This document shows, piece by piece, positions 48,017 through 57,164 of a DNA stretch of 64,000 nt (its first letter is position 1; the number at the start of each line of letters is the position of its first letter). A model generated the notes under the pieces. That model was not told the origin of the DNA. It saw nothing but the letters and a program-made list of their open reading frames with translations, and searched no databases. Source of the stretch: Colwellia sp. MB3u-41 (lineage in GTDB: Bacteria > Pseudomonadota > Gammaproteobacteria > Enterobacterales > Alteromonadaceae); NCBI RefSeq assembly GCF_014076845.1, contig NZ_JACGUT010000077.1, positions 62,001 to 126,000 of the forward strand, read 5' to 3'. The translations under genes were made by a program, and so were the position numbers.

Positions 48017-48520
48017 TTACTTATTAGGTGTGTCAGCTTTATGAATACTGCTGGCGCTCATCGCATTAAGTTCTAATAGTGGAGCAGCATCTATTTCATT
48101 TGCATCCATCATACCGGCCAATCGCTCCATAGATGAAAGTAACTGTGATTGCTCCCATTGCGCCAAATTAGCAAAGTTTTCAATGAAATGCTCTTGCAAA
48201 GCTTGTGGTGCATTGAGTAAAAGTGCTTTACCATCCTCGGTTAAATATAAACTGACTTTACGCTTGTCTTGGGTACTACGTACTCTTGAAACTAAGCCTT
48301 TATTCTCTAGCCTATCCAAAATATTAGTCACGGTAGCGGCACTTAAATTGACATTTTTAGCGACTTGACTTGAATTGATACCAGACGTTTTATCAATTTC
48401 TAGCATAATTAGTAATTGGGGGGTCGTTAAGCCTGAAGTCTTATTCAGTTGTTTTGAATGTAAACCTATTGCCCGTATAACTTTCCTTAAGGCAATTAAT
48501 AATTGTTGATGTTTTTCCAT
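48017..48520 (-). CDS. MarR family transcriptional regulator
   Basis: 167 residues with a winged helix-turn-helix: TTPQLLIMLEIDKTSGINSSQVAKNVNLSAATVTNILDRLENKGLVSR, then the wing STQDKRKVSLYLTEDG. Such proteins are dimeric repressors that release DNA on binding small phenolic ligands or on oxidation. No Cys is seen in the sequence. Ligand and target unknown. Neighbour BCCT gene is convergent, so regulation of it is not implied by position. Confidence 0.9.
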   Translation of the reverse strand: MEKHQQLLIALRKVIRAIGLHSKQLNKTSGLTTPQLLIMLEIDKTSGINSSQVAKNVNLSAATVTNILDRLENKGLVSRVRSTQDKRKVSLYLTEDGKALLLNAPQALQEHFIENFANLAQWEQSQLLSSMERLAGMMDANEIDAAPLLELNAMSASSIHKADTPNK

Positions 48521-49304
48521 TACAGTGTGCTTCTTACTTTAATTACTGTTAGTTTAATCAAAAAAATCAGCAACACCTAGATAAATTACCTAAATAGGCG
48601 TTATTAGATGGTTTTAAAGAAAAACTTAGAAAAGACCTACAACTAAACTGACTTGAAGCCATGATGAGTAAAAATGACATCACGAGTGGTGATGCTTAAG
48701 TATTTATGTGTTGTTTGTGAAATAAATAAATAGCCTGCCTAAAGTTAGATCTCATACCCATTTTTATGTGGCTTAGTGAGTTTTCACATGAAATTATTTA
48801 GGCATTTTGTTTATATAATCGATTAAATCAGGGTAATTAAAGCCCCGAATTAGCACTATACCTATATCTAGAATTTCGACTATTGAATCATTACGTGTTT
48901 CTGCTTTCGTCATTAATGCATATTGAACAGCCATTAACTGGGTGACTGACAAATCATATGAACGTGAATCTGTCCATTGGACAGCGCCGTAAGTAATCCA
49001 AGGTTTTTTTGATTATTCTAGTGTTATAATAATGCCAAATTAGAACGACAACTAACCGTAATATTACGCTAGATACGCTTTCCTCAAGAAACAGTATCTG
49101 TCATGACCACTGTTTGGGTGATAGCGTTTTTACCTCATTAAAAATGAATAGACCTTCGAGGTTTAGATGTTAACTTTTACGATAGGGGGGGGACTAGTTG
49201 AAGTGCTTTTTCTGTTGTCATTAGTTACATATATAAATAGCACAAAGCATTGCTTTAAATAAATTCTATTATCAAAAATATCGCATAAAGCATGGCCCAA
49301 AAGG
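48521..49304. other. gene-poor region with a possible gene remnant
   Basis: About 780 bp between two leftward units. The only coding-like piece is the minus-strand fragment listed at 48794-49007. A run of eight G residues lies near 49186-49194. No repeat, RNA gene or terminator was recognised. Confidence 0.5.
48794..49007 (-). pseudogene. possible remnant of an unknown gene
   Basis: A minus-strand frame of about 70 codons is open and protein-like (WITYGAVQWTDSRSYDLSV ... IDYINKMPK), ending in TAA at 48796-48794, but has no start codon before residue ~27 and a stop just upstream. It may be the 3' end of a deleted gene. No family recognised. Confidence 0.3.
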
Positions 49305-50501
49305 TTATTGTGTTCTTAATGCTTCTATCGGGGTAAGCTTCGCTGCTTGTACTGCTGGGTATATACCAGACAACAAGCCAATAATACCGGAAAAAATTAA
49401 CGTTAAGAGAAAAACGGCAAAATTAACTTCAACCGGCACATCAACTAAAATAAACGTCGCAATAAGTAATAAAACCATCACCACTAAATAACCAATTAAT
49501 CCACTTACAACAGCAAGTACGACAGCTTCCATTAAAAATAATTGCCGAACAAGTGTTGTAGAAAACCCAACCGCTCTTAACAAGCCTATTTCACTGGCTC
49601 TCTCATTTACCGTTATAGACATAATTGTCGCTATTCCTACCGCACCAACGAGTAATGAAATTAAACCCAGCGAGGAGCCTGCAATTTTGATGATAGATAA
49701 AATATCATCAAGACTTGAGATCATGTCGTCTTGGGTGACGATGGTAAAGTCTTCTCGGCCGTGAATTCGGGTCAAATGTTGTTTTACTTTATTCGCTACG
49801 ATGTTAGAAGACATATTTTCACGGTAGAAAATATCAATTTCCATCAAACTGTCACGGTTAAATAGCTGCATCGCACTCGCTGTCGGAATATAAACCATTT
49901 CATCTAGGCTCTGACCGACAAACTGGCCTTTTTCGTTAAGTACGCCAACTATTCGAAATCGCCTGCCGCCAATATGAATAAATTGACCAACCGCGTTTGA
50001 TTGTCCAAACAGTGCATGTTTTATCAAGGATCCTAATACCGCTAATTGACGAGGGCGATTAATATCATCTTCAGGTAAAAAACTACCGCCGGCTAAACTA
50101 AGTCGCCAAGCATCAGCAGCCATATGGTTAACGCCAACGACATCGGTATGCCTTGATCTTCCTTGTGCTTTAACCTTTGAAGTTCCGGCAATAACGGGAA
50201 CCGTAAAAACAACTTCAGGTAATGCTTGCAAATGGACGCTATCAGACAAACTTAGTGGACGAACTGTTTTTAATAGACCACCAAGACCAAATGTTTGTGC
50301 TTTCCCCGGAGAAACCGCAATAATATTACTGCCGAACTGGGTAAATTCTTTCAAAATATATTGTCGTAAACTTTCCCCTATTGTATTCATTAAAACAACG
50401 GCAGCAATACCGGTAGCAAAACCTACAACGGTTAGCCAAGTTCTTTTTCGTTGGGAATATAATGATGTTTTGACCCAATTAAGCTTATCAATAAACTGCA
50501 T
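49305..50501 (-). CDS. MacB/FtsX-type ABC transporter permease (second of two)
   Basis: 398 residues: one N-terminal membrane helix (TWLTVVGFATGIAAVVLMNTIG), a large periplasmic MacB-like domain (residues ~50-265, AVSPGKAQTFGLGG, VVGVNHMA), then three helices with the FtsX pattern (LLVGAVGIATIMSITVNERASEIGLLRAVGFS). It abuts the first permease gene (1 bp apart) and is the last gene of the operon. With the other permease it probably forms a heterodimer driven by the ATPase gene product. Confidence 0.9.
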   Translation of the reverse strand: MQFIDKLNWVKTSLYSQRKRTWLTVVGFATGIAAVVLMNTIGESLRQYILKEFTQFGSNIIAVSPGKAQTFGLGGLLKTVRPLSLSDSVHLQALPEVVFTVPVIAGTSKVKAQGRSRHTDVVGVNHMAADAWRLSLAGGSFLPEDDINRPRQLAVLGSLIKHALFGQSNAVGQFIHIGGRRFRIVGVLNEKGQFVGQSLDEMVYIPTASAMQLFNRDSLMEIDIFYRENMSSNIVANKVKQHLTRIHGREDFTIVTQDDMISSLDDILSIIKIAGSSLGLISLLVGAVGIATIMSITVNERASEIGLLRAVGFSTTLVRQLFLMEAVVLAVVSGLIGYLVVMVLLLIATFILVDVPVEVNFAVFLLTLIFSGIIGLLSGIYPAVQAAKLTPIEALRTQ

Positions 50502-51707
50502 TTAATTCCCCCGCATTGCACTAACAGGATCTTGGCTTGCCGCTTTTGCCGCAGGTAGCCAAGTAAAAAGTAAACCGATAATGAATGACATTAGCCCGCT
50601 AGCTAGTGCTGCCCACCATGGAATGATCAAAACAAAACTTGCAATAAACTGATTAAATAAAGCGGTTAAGGTGTAACCAGCCGTGAGTCCTAAACAGACA
50701 CCTAAACAAATTAATAAAGCAGATTCAGTTAAAAAAATAATGCGTACTTCATTCGCTGTTGCCCCTATGGCTTTTAATAAGCCAATTTCTTGCTGTCTTT
50801 TACTCACTGAAATATAGCTAACGTTCATGATCAAAAATCCCGCTACCACCAAACTAATACTGGCGATTACGCCAATGGCGATGGTAAGAAAATTCGATAT
50901 TTTATCGAAGGAAGACATCATTGCATTTTGACTAATAATGGTAATGTCTTCTTCATCATCATGGCGTTTTTTAATTAGAGATAAGATACGTTGCTGAGTT
51001 ACCAGCTCGTCTTGTAGCGGTTTTAATCCAACTAAGATACGAAACAAAGCAGGAGAGTTAAATAGTGATTCTGCACTACGTATCGGAATAATGACCATAT
51101 CACTCATATCTAGCCCAAGAGATTCGCCACGCTTTTCTAATATCCCGACAACTCTATATCGCCGGTCAGCAATTTTTAACCATTGGCCCATCGCTTTATC
51201 ACGACCAAATAAGTCGTCTTTTAATTGAGCACCGATAATACAAATTGATTCGGCCAAATCAGCAGACTTTTGGCTAAAACCTCGACCATGAGAGAGTGTT
51301 AAATTTCGTACATGAAGAAAACCTTGAGTAGAGCCTATGGTGATCACTTCACGGCTTTTATTTTTATGGCTTACTAAAGCTGTACCTAAAATAACGGGGG
51401 CAACGGACTTTACACTGGATAAATGCTTAATCGCTTGGGCGTCTTGAATGGTTAAATCACGAGGTGTGGTGCTATAAAAAGGGATTGATCCACCCGAGGT
51501 TTCTTTTTTTCCGGGCAATATAATTAAGACGTCACTACCTAAAGAGGCAAATTCTTTACTGACATAATGACGAGCACCTTCACCAACACTGGTTAATAAC
51601 AATACTGAGCAAACGCCAATTGCAACAGCAAAAGACAATAGTGCGGTTCTAGCCTTATGCCGCAACAATACTTGAGCACTAAAACGCCAGCTATCACGCC
51701 ACTTCAT
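50502..51707 (-). CDS. MacB/FtsX-type ABC transporter permease (first of two)
   Basis: About 401 residues of the same build as the next gene: N-terminal helix (TALLSFAVAIGVCSVLLLTS), periplasmic domain, three C-terminal helices (FLTIAIGVIASISLVVAGFLIMNVSYISVSKRQQEIGLLKAIGA). The frame is open upstream to 51761, but ATG 51707 has AAAAGG upstream and gives the natural start MKWRDSW; it overlaps the end of the ATPase gene by 14 bp, pointing to translational coupling. Confidence 0.9.
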   Translation of the reverse strand: MKWRDSWRFSAQVLLRHKARTALLSFAVAIGVCSVLLLTSVGEGARHYVSKEFASLGSDVLIILPGKKETSGGSIPFYSTTPRDLTIQDAQAIKHLSSVKSVAPVILGTALVSHKNKSREVITIGSTQGFLHVRNLTLSHGRGFSQKSADLAESICIIGAQLKDDLFGRDKAMGQWLKIADRRYRVVGILEKRGESLGLDMSDMVIIPIRSAESLFNSPALFRILVGLKPLQDELVTQQRILSLIKKRHDDEEDITIISQNAMMSSFDKISNFLTIAIGVIASISLVVAGFLIMNVSYISVSKRQQEIGLLKAIGATANEVRIIFLTESALLICLGVCLGLTAGYTLTALFNQFIASFVLIIPWWAALASGLMSFIIGLLFTWLPAAKAASQDPVSAMRGN

Positions 51708-52434
51708 TTTTTGTGCCTTTTTCATGGCAAGTGCTGGTGTCAGAGACAATGACACCATCAACCATTTTTAATTGTCTGTTGGCTCTTGCCCCAAGTTCAT
51801 GGTCATGGGTAACCATGATTAATGTGATACCTTGTAGGTTAAGCTTTTCAAGAACATGAACAACTTCTTTACCTGATTTTTGGTCTAAATTTCCAGTGGG
51901 TTCATCAGCTAATAGTATCTTTGGTGACATCACCATAGCTCTTGCTATAGCCACGCGTTGTAATTGACCGCCGGAGAGTTGTTTCGGTAAATGCTGTAAA
52001 CGGTCGGCTAAACCTAAACTTTCAAACAATTTGGTGACTATTTTACTTCTTTTACTTCCATCTATTCCCGCTAATACTAGGGGTAATTCGGCATTTTCTA
52101 ATGCAGTTAAACGGGAAATAAGTTGAAAGTTTTGAAAAATAAAACCGAGTGAATTTCGTCTTAATTTAGCTCTTTGTTCTTCAGTTAATGAAGAGGTTTC
52201 GGTATGTTCTAGCACAAGGCTGCCATTATCGACACGATCAAGTAAGCCAATCATATTTAATAAAGTTGATTTACCTGAGCCTGACGGCCCCATAATTGAA
52301 ATGTATTCGCCCGCCTCGATGGAGAGATTAATATCATTTAATACATGTAATGGCTTTTCACCGACGATGTAGGTTTTATCAATATGGCTGAGTGTTATTT
52401 GCTTGGTCGTGGCTAACTTAGTCATTATTAACAT
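51694..52434 (-). CDS. MacB/LolD-type ABC transporter ATPase
   Basis: 246 residues. Walker A GPSGSGKSTLLN, Q-loop FIFQNFQLI, signature LSGGQLQRVAIARA, Walker B ILLADEPTGNLD and the switch His in MVTHDHE are all present. It energises the two permeases encoded downstream. The start may be at 52434 or at the ATG for residue 4 (52425). The gene overlaps the membrane fusion gene by a few bases. Confidence 0.94.
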   Translation of the reverse strand: MLIMTKLATTKQITLSHIDKTYIVGEKPLHVLNDINLSIEAGEYISIMGPSGSGKSTLLNMIGLLDRVDNGSLVLEHTETSSLTEEQRAKLRRNSLGFIFQNFQLISRLTALENAELPLVLAGIDGSKRSKIVTKLFESLGLADRLQHLPKQLSGGQLQRVAIARAMVMSPKILLADEPTGNLDQKSGKEVVHVLEKLNLQGITLIMVTHDHELGARANRQLKMVDGVIVSDTSTCHEKGTKNEVA

Positions 52435-53557
52435 CCATAATAACTAAAACATCAGGCTTTATCGCACTATTGCTAGAGGTTGACACAAGATTGTCTTTGT
52501 CTGATATACCTGAGATCACCTCGGTTTTCTGCCAGTTACTTAGCCCTAACTTTATAACTTTTTTTTCTATTCGATTACCTTTATTGACAATAAAAACGAA
52601 CTGATTATCCACAATAATATCAGTGGGGATATAAAGCACATTTTTGTGCTTTTCTAATACTATTTCTATATCAGCACTGTAACCAGTGAGTAGTCTAGGT
52701 AAAACTTGTTTGTTAAAAGCAACATCGACATCAACAGTTCTTGCTTGCTTGGCAAAATCTTGCACATAGGGTGCTACACGTTTAACAGTTCCGAGAATTT
52801 TTTGTTCTCGAAAAGCATCTAAACGAATAACAACGGGATCGCCTATTTGAATATCAGCAGCATCAACCTCATCAATGGGAGCAGTAATGTAATGGCATTG
52901 ATGCGTTAGTAAGTCTATTGCTGGTGGCATAGGAATGCCCGGTGGTGACGGCGTAGAATATTCACCAATTTCCCCCGTTATTTCAGCAACAATGCCGTCA
53001 AAAGGAGCAAATAATTTAGTTTGCTCGAAACTCGCTTGGGTTGTTTTTAATACCGCTTTTGCAACATCAATTTGTGCATTAGCGGCAGCACATGAAGCGT
53101 TAGATACTTCTGATTTAGCCAAAGCATTATCTAAGTTTTCTTGTGAGGCGAGTTTATTTGAAACAAGATTTTTAGTACGGGCTAATATTATGGTGTCATT
53201 TTTTGCATTTATACAGACACTATTTTTAGTGTGTCTTTGAGAAATAACTAAGGCTTTAGCTTCATAAATTCGAGATTGGCGATCAGCATTCCATAAGCTC
53301 ATTAAAATCTGCCCTTGGTTAACTAATTCACCTTCTTTGACATCAATACTTGAAATGGTGCCACCAATAGGAAACGACATTTTTGCGCGTTGGCACGATG
53401 ATACGGTGCCTGCGCGAGTATTGGCAACAATACTTTCAACATCGCCATAACTTGCCTGTATTACCGTCACATTCATTGGTTTTTCTTGTCCAAACCAAAA
53501 ATATCCGCCAACAACAAGGCCAATAAGTAATGTCCATTTAATATATTTAGCCATCAT
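52418..53557 (-). CDS. membrane fusion protein of an ABC efflux system (HlyD/MacA-like)
   Basis: About 379 residues, periplasmic adaptor anchored by one N-terminal helix (WTLLIGLVVGGYFWFGQ). Lipoyl-like half motifs (GGTISSIDVKEGELVNQGQILMSLW and FAPFDGIVAEITGEIGE), a helical hairpin between them, and a beta-barrel region are visible. It would link the inner-membrane ABC pair to an outer-membrane channel such as TolC, not encoded here. The GTG at 53608 opens the frame earlier, but the ATG at 53557 places the membrane helix normally. First gene of the operon. Substrate unknown. Confidence 0.88.
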   Translation of the reverse strand: MMAKYIKWTLLIGLVVGGYFWFGQEKPMNVTVIQASYGDVESIVANTRAGTVSSCQRAKMSFPIGGTISSIDVKEGELVNQGQILMSLWNADRQSRIYEAKALVISQRHTKNSVCINAKNDTIILARTKNLVSNKLASQENLDNALAKSEVSNASCAAANAQIDVAKAVLKTTQASFEQTKLFAPFDGIVAEITGEIGEYSTPSPPGIPMPPAIDLLTHQCHYITAPIDEVDAADIQIGDPVVIRLDAFREQKILGTVKRVAPYVQDFAKQARTVDVDVAFNKQVLPRLLTGYSADIEIVLEKHKNVLYIPTDIIVDNQFVFIVNKGNRIEKKVIKLGLSNWQKTEVISGISDKDNLVSTSSNSAIKPDVLVIMDVNND

Positions 53558-54316
53558 TAATTTCAAAAAAAGGTCGGTATTTTGATAATAAATGACTAAT
53601 AACGCCACTGATATGATCTAACGCAGGAAAAGGTGGGATAAATTATATTAATACTTTGATCTTTTTAGAGGTAATTCCCCCCATTGATATCATGACAATA
53701 GTTACAGAATTTTTGGATAGTTATTTCCTCATTATATTTTCAATACTCAGTTACTTTTATTGTCAGAGCTGATATTTGTCAAGGCTGATATTTTAGCAGG
53801 GGTTATATTGTTCTAAAACTCATTACATAAACAATAATTGATCATGAAATCACAACTAATATGCTTATTAAATTATGCTGTTCTTGGTGGAGAAATTAGA
53901 TTTTAAGAGAACTAAAACATTGTTGCACAGTAATCTTTAATTAAATATCAATTGTTTAGTTTGATGTAGGTTTATATGAAGTTTTGATTTTTAGGATAAA
54001 AGAACTATCAAGTTATTAACGATTTTAAATGAAAGTTGGATTTATAATACTTAACAATAAATTTAGGCGTTTTGTCGTAATTCTTATACGTAGTTAAATG
54101 TCATTAATTTAAGTCAAATACTCTAATCAAGCACAGTTAATTAGTTCTGGTCGATGTTGAACATGTGGGCTATAAGTTGGATAGTCGTGTAGTGAATTAG
54201 ACCTAATTAGCTTAGCTAATATCAACGTGACGTTCACAGAATATGCACAGGAGCATTCATTAGAAAGTGCTAATTATAGTAGGTGATTGCCCAGAGGCTT
54301 TGAATCTAAAGGGGAA
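53558..54316. other. gene-free region between ABC operon and the tRNA-derived repeats
   Basis: About 760 bp, AT-rich, with only very short ORFs. It holds the promoter of the leftward ABC operon and the 3' side of the tRNA-His repeat transcript. No clear intrinsic terminator for that transcript was found here. Confidence 0.5.
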
Positions 54317-54769
54317 GAATGGGGTGGTTAAAGGGGCTTGCACCCACGGTAAGCGAAAGTGGGATCACTGATGGATGTGTGTTGTATTTGAGATAAACTT
54401 ATAAAGAATGGGGTGGTTAAAGGGACTTGCACCCACGGTAAGCGAAAATAGAATCACTGATGGTTTTATTTAATATGTTATAGGTGTGTTTATAAAGAAT
54501 GGGGTGGCTAAAGGGACTTGCACCCACGGTAAGCGAAAGTGGGATCACTGATGGATGTGTGTTCTCTTTGAGATAAACTTATAAAGAATGGGGTGGCTAA
54601 AGGGACTTGAATCCACGGTAAGCGAAAATAGAATCACTGATGGTTTTATTTAATATGTTATAGGTGTGTTTATAAAGAATGGGGTGGTTAAAGGGACTTG
54701 CACCCACGGTAAGCGAAAGTGGGATCACTGATGGATGTGTGTTCTCTTTGAGATAAACTTATAAAGAAT
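54317..54769 (-). repeat. tandem repeats carrying the 3' end of tRNA-His
   Basis: Five tandem units directly downstream of the tRNA-His gene. Each begins with GGGGTGG(T/C)TAAAGGG.CTTG on the plus strand, i.e. the T-arm and acceptor 3' strand with CCA of tRNA-His on the minus strand. Unit starts: 54321, 54410, 54501, 54590, 54681; the tRNA itself has the next at 54770. Two types alternate, A (89 bp) and B (91 bp), as A-B-A-B-A, so the true period is 180 bp; the two full 180-bp copies differ at about seven positions by eye. All units end in TATAAAGAAT and share ATCACTGATGG, whose complement includes ATCAGTG, also found just 5' of the tRNA. The T-arms are degraded (T-T mismatch in the stem, TGC for TTC in the loop in most), so they are not whole tRNAs. 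Confidence 0.92.
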
Positions 54770-54845
54770 GGGGTGGCTAAAGGGACTTGAACCCTCGACA
54801 ACCGGAATCACAATCCGGGGCTCTACCAACTGAGCTATAGCCACC
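54769..54845 (-). tRNA. tRNA-His (GTG)
   Basis: 77 nt on the minus strand. The acceptor stem GTGGCTA pairs with TAGCCAC, there is an extra G at position -1 as in all bacterial tRNA-His, the D arm reads AGCTCAGTTGGTAGAGC, the anticodon loop TTGTGAT has anticodon GTG, and the 3' CCA is encoded. Nearly identical to E. coli tRNA-His. Single tRNA with its own promoter; the downstream transcript runs into five partial copies of its 3' end. Confidence 0.97.
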
Positions 54846-54884
54846 ACTGATATTACTTGAAGCGCCCAGTGATAAGGCGCGAAG

Positions 54885-54914
54885 AGTATATTGTATTTTT
54901 GAGCAGATTGACAA
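54885..54914 (-). promoter_or_regulatory. promoter of tRNA-His
   Basis: Minus strand TTGTCA (54914-54909), 18-bp spacer, TATACT (54890-54885), then a GC-rich discriminator (CTTCGCGCC) typical of growth-rate and stringently controlled stable RNA promoters. Start near 54878. A short hairpin (GCGCC...GGGCGC) lies in the leader before the tRNA. Confidence 0.8.
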
Positions 54915-55078
54915 GAAAAATTTTTGCTTTTAAGCGTTTTATGGGCAATATTCTGCTTAACTGTACTTTTTACTGATTATTAAGTTAATTTTAGATGCAG
55001 TTTTACTAATGTCTCCTCATACTGTATTTTTACCTTAGGTCTTAAAATTACTATCCAGCGGATAATTTGGCGGTATAA

Positions 55079-55636
55079 ATGTCACTAGACAAAATTTCTG
55101 AACAATTAAATAAGCTAACACCAGGCAATACTAAAAAATTACCGCCGATAGAATCATGGAACCCACCGTATTGTGGCGAAATTGATCTACAGGTCAAAGG
55201 TAATGGCGACTGGTTTTATGGCGGCACAATATTTAAACGGTTATCGCTAGTTAAACTTTTTGCTTCGGTTTTATTAAGAGAAGTCGCCGGTGATCGCGAC
55301 GAGTACTTTTTAGTGACACCCGCTGAAAAAGTTAAGATTATCGTTGAAGACGCCCCTTTTGTATTAACGCAATGGGCTTGGCAAGATGATAACAAATCAA
55401 TAATGACGGTTAGTACCAATGTAGATGACGAATTCGTGCTTGATGAAACTCATCCGTTAACGATGAATGCTAACGGCGAATTATATGTTTTAGTACGTCG
55501 TAATTTATTGGCAAAAGTACACCGTAATGTTTATTACCAATGGGCAGATTTAGCACAAGAAGAGGTTACAGAAAAAGGCGTTGAATTAATTTTTTCAAGT
55601 GCTGACCACAAGTTTAGTTTAGGAAAAATTGATTAA
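55079..55636 (+). CDS. DUF1285 family protein
   Basis: 185-residue cytoplasmic protein. Characteristic parts: PPIESWNPPYCGEIDLQVKGNGDWFYGGTIF at the N-terminus, then LVKLFASVLLRE, YFLVTPAEKVKI and LYVLVRRNLLAKVHRNVYY. The family is widespread in proteobacteria and of unknown function. Monocistronic, divergent from tRNA-His and convergent with hemN. Confidence 0.9.
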   Translation: MSLDKISEQLNKLTPGNTKKLPPIESWNPPYCGEIDLQVKGNGDWFYGGTIFKRLSLVKLFASVLLREVAGDRDEYFLVTPAEKVKIIVEDAPFVLTQWAWQDDNKSIMTVSTNVDDEFVLDETHPLTMNANGELYVLVRRNLLAKVHRNVYYQWADLAQEEVTEKGVELIFSSADHKFSLGKID

Positions 55637-55685
55637 ATTTCTCACCTTTATAGTTATTTATTATTTATAAAGGTGAGAATTCCGC

Positions 55686-57056
55686 TTAAATTACCCGCGA
55701 GAAGCGCTGTTGGTTAACGTGCTGTTTCATGTAAGCATCAAAACTCATACAAATATTACGAACCAACAAGCGTGCTTTCTGATCTATTTTAATAAAATCA
55801 GCCGTATTTTCAACCAAACCATCACTGATAAATGTTTTCAGTAGTGGTAAATCTTCAGCAAAATATTCTTCAAAATCAATGTCGTACTTTTTACTGATCT
55901 GTTGTTTATCAATATATAAATTACACATTAATTCACGAATAACTTCGCCACGGATCACGTCATCTGTTGATAAACTAACCCCTTTCACTTGCGCATTTTT
56001 TCTAGTATCTATCGCTTTATAATAGGCTTGCAATTCTTTAATATTTTGGCTGAAGGAAGTACCGATATTACTAATAGAAGAAACACCTAATCCTAATAAG
56101 TCACAATCACCCTTTGTAGTATATCCTTGGAAGTTACGGTGCAGTGAACCCTCTTTTTGTGCAATAGAAAGTTCGTCATTAGGTTTAGCAAAGTGATCCA
56201 TACCAATGAAATCGTAGTCAAAGTCACAAAGCTTTTCGATGGCAAGTTTCATTAAGGCAAATTTTTCTTGCACGCTAGGTAACCATTCGTCACGTAATTT
56301 ACGTTGGGCAGCAAATCGGTTTGGTAAGTGTGCATAGCTAAACAATGAAATACGGTCGACATCCATCTCATGAGCTTTGTTAAGCGTTTTTGTAAAGGTT
56401 TCTATAGTTTGGTGAGGCAAACCATAGATCAAGTCGATATTAATTGATTTGAAGCCCACTGCTTTTGCATGGGCAATAAAGTCGCTAATAAATTTGGTTG
56501 ATTGCACACGGTTAATCGTTTCTTGTACTTTTTTGTCAATGTCTTGCACACCGATACTTAAACGATTAAAGCCTAAGTCAAAAAGGTGATCAGCAAGGTT
56601 CATTTCAATTTCACGCGGATCAATTTCAATACTCATCTCTACATGTTCAGCAAAAGTGAATTTTTCTTTTAATAAAGAGACTAATTTTGTGATTTGGCTA
56701 TGGGTTAAAAAGCTGGGTGTGCCGCCACCCCAATGGAGTTGTTTAACGGTGTAGTCAGTAAAAAGTGCAGCGCGTGAACTAATTTCTTCCGCCAAAAACT
56801 CTAAGTAGGTATCGGCCTTGTCACGGTGACGAGAAATCACTTTATTGCAGCCACAGTAGTAGCAAAGGCTATGGCAAAAGGGAATATGTACATACAAGGA
56901 CAATTCACGGTTGGGTGAATCTTTCACTGCTTGGATGAAATCTTGTTCAGAAAACGCTTCGTGAAATTCTAATGCCGTTGGATAAGAGGTATATCTAGGT
57001 CCACTGGTATTATATTTAGACAGTAATTTAGGGTCAAAAAATTGATTTGCTTGCAT
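55686..57056 (-). CDS. hemN: oxygen-independent coproporphyrinogen III oxidase
   Basis: Radical SAM enzyme that decarboxylates coproporphyrinogen III to protoporphyrinogen IX without oxygen. 456 residues (E. coli 457). The 4Fe-4S motif is C61-x3-C65-x2-C68 in CHSLCYYCGC; other family blocks are WGGGTPSFL, IEIDPREI, NRLSIGVQD and GMDHFAKPNDEL. The start MQANQFFDPKLLSKYNTSGPRYTSYPTA fits true HemN rather than the HemW paralogue. A weak FNR-like half site (TTGAT at 57123) is upstream but too poor to claim control. Followed upstream in the genome by DUF2489 and yihI, a common arrangement. Confidence 0.96.
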   Translation of the reverse strand: MQANQFFDPKLLSKYNTSGPRYTSYPTALEFHEAFSEQDFIQAVKDSPNRELSLYVHIPFCHSLCYYCGCNKVISRHRDKADTYLEFLAEEISSRAALFTDYTVKQLHWGGGTPSFLTHSQITKLVSLLKEKFTFAEHVEMSIEIDPREIEMNLADHLFDLGFNRLSIGVQDIDKKVQETINRVQSTKFISDFIAHAKAVGFKSINIDLIYGLPHQTIETFTKTLNKAHEMDVDRISLFSYAHLPNRFAAQRKLRDEWLPSVQEKFALMKLAIEKLCDFDYDFIGMDHFAKPNDELSIAQKEGSLHRNFQGYTTKGDCDLLGLGVSSISNIGTSFSQNIKELQAYYKAIDTRKNAQVKGVSLSTDDVIRGEVIRELMCNLYIDKQQISKKYDIDFEEYFAEDLPLLKTFISDGLVENTADFIKIDQKARLLVRNICMSFDAYMKQHVNQQRFSRVI

Positions 57057-57164
57057 TGTGTTACCGAATTAGCGATGACTTATATTCTAAATCACAGTTT
57101 AACAATGCAAACATTAAGGGTATTGATCGAGCGCAACAAAGTTTTATTTATTTAGTAATAAAAG

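Noticed and set aside
54317-54769. The tandem array as a CRISPR
   Set aside because: The regular 89/91-bp units have no unique spacers; the non-tRNA parts repeat as two fixed types, and no cas genes are near.
54317-54845. tRNA 3'-end copies as attachment sites of an integrated element
   Set aside because: Repeats are head to tail with no cargo between them, and there is no integrase or phage gene within the window.
57123-57136. FNR box upstream of hemN
   Set aside because: Only the left half matches TTGAT; the right half (CGCAA) is too poor to claim.
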